Positions 60,101 to 64,000 of a stretch of DNA of 64,000 bases are shown here, piece after piece. The stretch comes from Bin87 sp965197635 (GTDB lineage: Bacteria > Chloroflexota > Dehalococcoidia > Lucifugimonadales > UBA3495): NCBI GenBank assembly GCA_965197635.1, contig CBDANN010000006.1, positions 372,001 through 436,000 on the forward strand, read 5' to 3'. Position numbers and translations under genes: made by a program. The notes beneath the pieces were generated by a model. The model was not told where the DNA came from. It ran no database searches and was given only the letters and a program-made list of their open reading frames with translations. Position 1 is the stretch's first letter. Every line of letters starts with the position of its first letter.

Positions 60101-60985
60101 GCACACGTAGCCGTTGTGTCCATCCTCACGCCAGCCGGTCTCGTCGGCATGGACTACTGGACTGCCTCGGATGCGTCCTGCTATGGCGGCCAGTTCAGCG
60201 TGGGCTTTGCGGGCCACCCTTTGCGTGGCATCCACGATGGCTCCCAGGCTGAGGTGCAACCCATGCACGGTGTCCAGGTACCACTGGATGGTGCGGAAAG
60301 GCAGCCTGGCCTCCTCCCGCAGGGCGGCAATCAGGCTCATTACGTTGATACCCAGACGCTGCTGGCCCAGCGCCACGCCCTCCAGTTGCGCGGTGGGAGT
60401 ACAACAGCGTTGGCACTGTGGGCAGGTGCGGGCGATGTAAGCGTGCTCGGTGACCTGCACCGGAACCTGGGGCAGGTCAATGACTTCCCGAGTGCGCTGG
60501 GTCCAACCACCGGACAGCTGAGTTCCGCAGTCGGGACACTGCTCCACCGCGTGCTCCACCCGCTGGGTGGGCGTCATCCTGGCCCGGGCAAAGCCGTGGC
60601 GGCGCGGCTGGCGTGGTTTCTTGGGCGAGGACGGTTTCCGGTCGGCTTTGGGCTTCAGACCAGGCATCCGCCGGGAACCGCTGGGTTTGGCCGGCTCTTC
60701 CAATTGGGCAATCCCCTTCTCCAGCCGTTCGATAATGCCTGTTGCCGGACGATGATGCCAATCAGGACATCCCGGTCGGCGATCCTCAGGTCAACTTCGT
60801 TATCCATCCCATATATATGACATAACCACCTCCACCAACGTCAGCGCTCCGCGGAACCCCTTTCCGCCATTTCACCCCACCAAGTCTGAACAGTTACCTC
60901 CAACATAGATAATTGACATCGCAGATTCCCGATGCTAATGTTGGGCGGCACATGGCTACCCGATGATTTACGCGGAGGTATCTAT

Positions 60986-62809
60986 ATGGTGATTCGCGGT
61001 TTTGGGCGAGTTGTCCTTTCATTACTCTTAGTTGTGTCGCTGGCCATCGTGGTGGCCTGTGGCGGCTCTACCTCTGAACCCGAATCATCGGCGGCCCCCG
61101 CCGCCACCTCCCCGCCAGCGGCCTCCGGCCAAGCCGCTACCACCACAGCGCCCGAACCCACTCCCATGCCGGCAATGGCCGAGGGCGAAACCAGGCTCCA
61201 CCTGGCGGTTACCCCACTGCCCCAGGATACCTTCTATCCCTGGCTGGCAACTAGCAGCGGTCACCTGGTGTTCCGCCCCATGTTGGAAAACCTGAGCACC
61301 ATTGACCCCAAGACGGGCGTGTCGGAGGTTTATCCCCAGTTGGCCCGCGAATGGGACATCAGCCCCGACGCCAGTGAATACACTTTCCATCTTCAGGAAG
61401 GCGTCCAATTTCACTACGGACACGGCGAGTTCACCGTCAAGGATGTGATCCTCACCGTGGACCAGCAGATGTCCGACCCCCTGGCCGGCTGCAAGGCGCC
61501 CCTGAAGCGCTTCATGGGCGCCGACTCCATGACCGAGATGATCAACAACGGTAATATGGAAGTCATCGACGACTACACCTTCAAGATGAACCTGGCCCAG
61601 CCCCAGGTGGACGTCATCTCCTGGTGGTTCAACATACTGGTCATCCCCTGCGTCGCCGTGCGCAGCTCTGCTCAGCACGCCGCCGAGGGCGACGCCATGT
61701 TCGAGAGCGGCCCCGCCGGCACCGGCGCCTACCAGTTCGTAGAACGCGAACTCAAGGAGTTCACCGAGTACGAAGCGGTGCCATACGACCACTGGCGGGT
61801 CAACCCCGAGTTCCAGCGTCTGCGGATTACCACCGCTCCCGAGGACCTGACCCGGTTGGCTATGCTCCTGACCGGCGAGGCCAACATGGTGGACGTGCCC
61901 AAGGTGCTGCACCAGCAGGCCATCGACGAGGGCATGGAGATATTCGAAAGCCCGCTGCCTACCGTCGGGCTGACCATCCTCCCCTTTGGCCAGTACTACG
62001 TTACGGAAGTGAACTGGAACCCGGAAACCGAACCCTGGGCCGCGCCCGGCGAGACCGGCAACCTGGTCCGTGAGGCGATGAACCGGGCCATCAACCGCGA
62101 GCAGATCATCAACGAACTGTTCAAGGGTCGTGGCGAGCCCATGTACAACACGACGTACCACGACTCCCTGGAGGGTTGGAACCCCAGTTGGGCCGAGGAG
62201 TTTGACCAGAAATACGGCTACGATCCCGAGATGGCCAAGCAGTTGCTGGACCAGGCCGGCTTCCCCGGCGACAACGGCCAGAACCGCTTCAGCCTGGAAG
62301 TCTGGCAATCCAGCCTACCCGGCCTGCCGGAGACCATCGAAGTCGCCCAGACGGTGGCGCAGTCCTTTGAAGACATCGGCATTGACGTAAACCTGGTGGA
62401 GGTGGAATTCGCCCGAGCCCTGGACGCTTTCCGCGACGAGCACGACGCCCACTTCGTCCTGCCGGTGCGCCAGACGTTGCGTCCAATTACGGCCAACGCT
62501 CGTATCTACTACTACGCCGGCGGCGGTCAAATCAGCGAAACCTCTGGGTTGCCTACCGGCGGGGTCGCTTACATCGAAAGCCCCCTGTACGACGAGGTCT
62601 ATCACATACTGCTGGAAGAGACCGACCCGGAGGAGCGTAATCGCCAGGCGCGGCGGATGGGAGACGACATCTACGATACCTATCGCACCATTCCGGTGGT
62701 GAACATCCGCTCCACGCTGGTGGTGAACCCGGACGAAGTGGCCGAGTACACCTTCGGCAGCCTCACCGGCGTCTTCGGACACCTGGAGTACGCCAAAGCA
62801 GCGAAGTAG
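60986..62809 (+). CDS. ABC transporter substrate-binding lipoprotein (peptide/opine type, SBP_bac_5)
   Basis: 607 residues. ATG 60986 follows GGAGG (60973-60977). Lipoprotein signal with lipobox LAIVVAC (Cys25), a Pro/Ala/Thr linker to residue 65, then the extracytoplasmic solute-binding domain: YPQLAREWDISPDASEYTFH, GVQFHYGHGEFTVKDVILTV, SGPAGTGAYQFVERE and LVREAMNRAINREQIINELF. It captures peptides, nickel or similar small solutes for the permease encoded from 63462. The operon promoter lies between the IS66 right end and 60986 and could be affected by that element. Confidence 0.92.
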   Translation: MVIRGFGRVVLSLLLVVSLAIVVACGGSTSEPESSAAPAATSPPAASGQAATTTAPEPTPMPAMAEGETRLHLAVTPLPQDTFYPWLATSSGHLVFRPMLENLSTIDPKTGVSEVYPQLAREWDISPDASEYTFHLQEGVQFHYGHGEFTVKDVILTVDQQMSDPLAGCKAPLKRFMGADSMTEMINNGNMEVIDDYTFKMNLAQPQVDVISWWFNILVIPCVAVRSSAQHAAEGDAMFESGPAGTGAYQFVERELKEFTEYEAVPYDHWRVNPEFQRLRITTAPEDLTRLAMLLTGEANMVDVPKVLHQQAIDEGMEIFESPLPTVGLTILPFGQYYVTEVNWNPETEPWAAPGETGNLVREAMNRAINREQIINELFKGRGEPMYNTTYHDSLEGWNPSWAEEFDQKYGYDPEMAKQLLDQAGFPGDNGQNRFSLEVWQSSLPGLPETIEVAQTVAQSFEDIGIDVNLVEVEFARALDAFRDEHDAHFVLPVRQTLRPITANARIYYYAGGGQISETSGLPTGGVAYIESPLYDEVYHILLEETDPEERNRQARRMGDDIYDTYRTIPVVNIRSTLVVNPDEVAEYTFGSLTGVFGHLEYAKAAK

Positions 62810-62848
62810 GCGGCGGAGGTCAAGTGCAGAACCTTCCAGCTTAACATC

Positions 62849-63172
62849 GTGGACGAAAACTCTCGGTTGCTCCGGGACTACGACCGCTTGCCGAAAGTTC
62901 CCATACACGGCCAGGAGATTATCAGCAGGCACCCGGGGATCCGTCCAGAATGGGTAGTACGTATCATCAACGAACCCTATGACCAATGGGAGGAGACAGA
63001 CCATCGTACCGGGGAATTGCGTACCGTTCTCGTTGGGCGCGTGAGGACGTTCCAGCAATGGATTAAAGTTGTATTCGCCGGGGTAGGCGATTCACGCCAG
63101 TTGCTCACAGCTTACCCGGACCGGAGACTGGCCCAGAATTATGGGGGAAGACCGTGGGAAATCCAGCAGTAA
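62849..63172 (+). CDS. DUF4258-like small protein (possible toxin)
   Basis: 107 residues from GTG 62849. RDYDRLPKVPIHGQEIISRH, GIRPEWVVRIINEPYDQWEE and VGRVRTFQQWIKVVFAGVGD resemble the small basic toxin-like proteins that pair with DUF2283 proteins. It overlaps the next gene by 19 bases. The pair sits between the SBP and permease genes of an ABC operon. Confidence 0.55.
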   Translation: MDENSRLLRDYDRLPKVPIHGQEIISRHPGIRPEWVVRIINEPYDQWEETDHRTGELRTVLVGRVRTFQQWIKVVFAGVGDSRQLLTAYPDRRLAQNYGGRPWEIQQ

Positions 63173-63477
63173 ATCGGCGCGGCTTGCAAATTCTGCCGGA
63201 GGCTGCCGTTGGATATGCCGCTGAAGGCGATACCATATTCATACAAACCGGCAAACGGGTTCGCGACGGCGAAGAAATTGCGGAAGGCATAGTCGTCCTG
63301 TACGACGAAGAAGACGGGAACGACGTTGTTGGGATAACGATAGTGGGAGCCGAGGGAGTGCTGAAACCCTTTGTGGACGCAATCCTGATCAAGTACGGAC
63401 TATCAGAAAAGAGTTCTGCGCACCATGACCACCGTTTCGGCAATTTGATGGGGAGGCGACCATGCAGCGGTTCATAA
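63154..63477 (+). CDS. DUF2283-like protein (possible antitoxin)
   Basis: 107 residues from GTG 63154. VGYAAEGDTIFIQTGKRVRD, EEIAEGIVVLYDEEDGNDVV and GITIVGAEGVLKPFVDAI match the DUF2283 layout (beta strands with ExDxL-like and DExGxVVGxEI segments). It overlaps both the upstream toxin-like gene and, by 16 bases, the start of the permease gene. Confidence 0.65.
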   Translation: MGNPAVNRRGLQILPEAAVGYAAEGDTIFIQTGKRVRDGEEIAEGIVVLYDEEDGNDVVGITIVGAEGVLKPFVDAILIKYGLSEKSSAHHDHRFGNLMGRRPCSGS

Positions 63478-64000
63478 TATTCCGCGTTGGGCAGGCGATT
63501 ATCGCGGTGCTGCTCGTGAGCATCATCGTGTTCATGTTGTCCAACCTTACCGGCGACCCCACGTCGGTGATGCTGCCCATGGGCGAAGCCACTCCTGAGG
63601 ACATTGCCGCCCTCAAGGAAAAGTGGGGCCTGGACAAGCCGCTCCATATGCGTTACTTGGTCTTCCTGGGCAACGCCATTCAGGGCGACTTCGGGGAGTC
63701 CTACGCCTTTGGCGGCCAGACCGCCATGGGAATGGTGATGGACCGTTTCCCGGCGACACTCCAGTTGGGCGGCCTGGCTATGTTGATCGCCGTGGTCCTC
63801 GGGGTGCCGCTGGGAGTGATTACGGCGGCCCGCAAGGATGGCTGGCTGGACTACCAGGGCAAAGCGGTAGCCTTCCTGGGCCAGTCGGTGCCCAGCTTCT
63901 GGCTGGGCATCATGCTGCTCTGGCTCTTCGCGGTGAAACTGGGCTGGCTGCCGTCATCCGGCAAGGGCGGCATTTCCCACATGATCATGCCGGCGTTCAC
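63462..64000 (+). CDS. ABC transporter permease, DppB type (3' truncated by window)
   Basis: 179 codons are visible from ATG 63462, which has GGGGAGG upstream. FIIFRVGQAIIAVLLVSIIV is the first membrane helix; LTGDPTSVMLPMGEATPEDI, LKEKWGLDKPLHMRYLVFLG and GDFGESYAF are typical of DppB/OppB permeases, and the later GQSVPSFWLGIMLLWLF precedes the EAA loop, which is beyond the window. Works with the lipoprotein at 60986. Confidence 0.93.
   Translation, partial: MQRFIIFRVGQAIIAVLLVSIIVFMLSNLTGDPTSVMLPMGEATPEDIAALKEKWGLDKPLHMRYLVFLGNAIQGDFGESYAFGGQTAMGMVMDRFPATLQLGGLAMLIAVVLGVPLGVITAARKDGWLDYQGKAVAFLGQSVPSFWLGIMLLWLFAVKLGWLPSSGKGGISHMIMPAF

Larger units (their letters stand above)
59398..60807 (-). 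pseudogene. IS66 transposase with four small insertions
   Basis: ATG 60807 (MDNEVDLRIADRDVLIGII). A one-base loss near 60740 shifts the frame. It is then readable as EQCPDCGTQLSGGW (zinc part), YIARTCPQCQRCC, PFRTIQWYLDTVHGLHLSLG and VVHADETGWREDGHNGYV (catalytic Asp). A 17-mer (60084-60100) interrupts GYV/FSTPTQ, another (59940-59956) interrupts AYHHP/PKQRCWAH. A 24-mer (59890-59913) lies in CWAH/LLRDIHDL, and another (59620-59643) in NHIKSL/FVFVAEP. DNNAAERSLRP (catalytic Glu) remains. Confidence 0.85.
59390..60897 (-). mobile_element. IS66-family element, ISBst12-like (transposase only)
   Basis: Ends GTAACAGTTCAGAGTTG (59390) and CAAGTCTGAACAGTTAC (to 60897) are inverted repeats. The flanks CTCCAACG (59382-59389) and CTCCAACA (60898-60905) match at seven of eight positions, fitting an 8-bp duplication. 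1508 bp long with a single transposase gene and no tnpA/tnpB, as in the ISBst12 subgroup. Confidence 0.85.

Noticed and set aside
61085..62308. 407-codon antisense frame in the SBP gene
   Set aside because: Reverse-strand shadow of a lipoprotein gene with clear start, lipobox and family motifs.

Overview
The window is a GC-rich bacterial chromosome segment, most likely from a Chloroflexota lineage of the SAR202/Dehalococcoidia type. That placement is an inference from gene content: several LLM-class flavin oxidoreductases, DUF3352-like anchored proteins, PaREP1-like small proteins, a BioD-like/DRTGG protein, and a tRNA-Thr/Tyr/Thr-tuf-rpmG-secE-nusG-rplKAJL cluster. No rRNA is present to confirm it.

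Layout. 1-4358: end of an IS110 element, a small XRE regulator whose start codon carries a MITE insertion, and acidic membrane-anchored DUF3352-like proteins. 5076-8705: housekeeping genes (lysA, holB, an Smr-domain protein, an HNH nuclease). 8829-15696: a dense graveyard of nested insertion sequences (IS66, IS630, IS1182, IS630-like, IS4, IS701), closed by one clean IS5-family element. 15952-31170: metabolic and accessory genes (flavin oxidoreductase, ThuA-like protein, signal peptidase, Rieske ferredoxin, frameshifted purine/pyrimidine permease, globin, 2-hydroxyacid dehydrogenase, metallo-beta-lactamase-fold protein, NhaA). It ends in a seven-gene minus-strand run that holds a hidden UGA-containing selenoprotein of the SelW/Rdx type and a two-subunit hot-dog hydratase. 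31382-38802: a coiled-coil repeat protein, then the tRNA-tuf-ribosomal protein cluster. 38933-45721: an SDR, an EthD-like protein, a broken restriction endonuclease with its intact zinc-ribbon DNA methylase, a DUF885 protein and a Uma2 nuclease. 45764-54157: a second mobile-element graveyard (IS21 remnant, IS630-like, IS1380 split by a complete IS110, IS701-like deletion derivative) around one flavin oxidoreductase. 54435-59389: decayed exported Calx-beta, fibronectin-III and LRR-cap proteins. 59390-60897: an IS66 copy. 60986-64000: the start of a peptide-type ABC transporter operon, with a toxin-antitoxin-like pair between the lipoprotein and the permease.

Main discoveries. (1) An in-frame UGA in a CxxU motif encodes a selenoprotein that standard gene calling misses. 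(2) The non-coding left end of the IS110 element, and a 288-bp transposase-less derivative, share a conserved RNA-like region. It has a compensatory stem change and a six-base hypervariable window that resembles each copy's own insertion site, as expected for the target guide of a bridge RNA. (3) The 288-bp derivative sits exactly between the PD and ExK catalytic motifs of a restriction endonuclease. (4) Two families of tiny insertions, a palindrome of about 24 bp and a 17-bp sequence, recur inside transposase genes of unrelated IS families. (5) A 113-bp MITE with an exact 8-bp target duplication carries IS66-type ends.

Many IS and exported-protein genes contain frameshifts. Some could be sequencing or assembly errors, but duplications, target-site duplications and shared insertions show that much of the decay is real.
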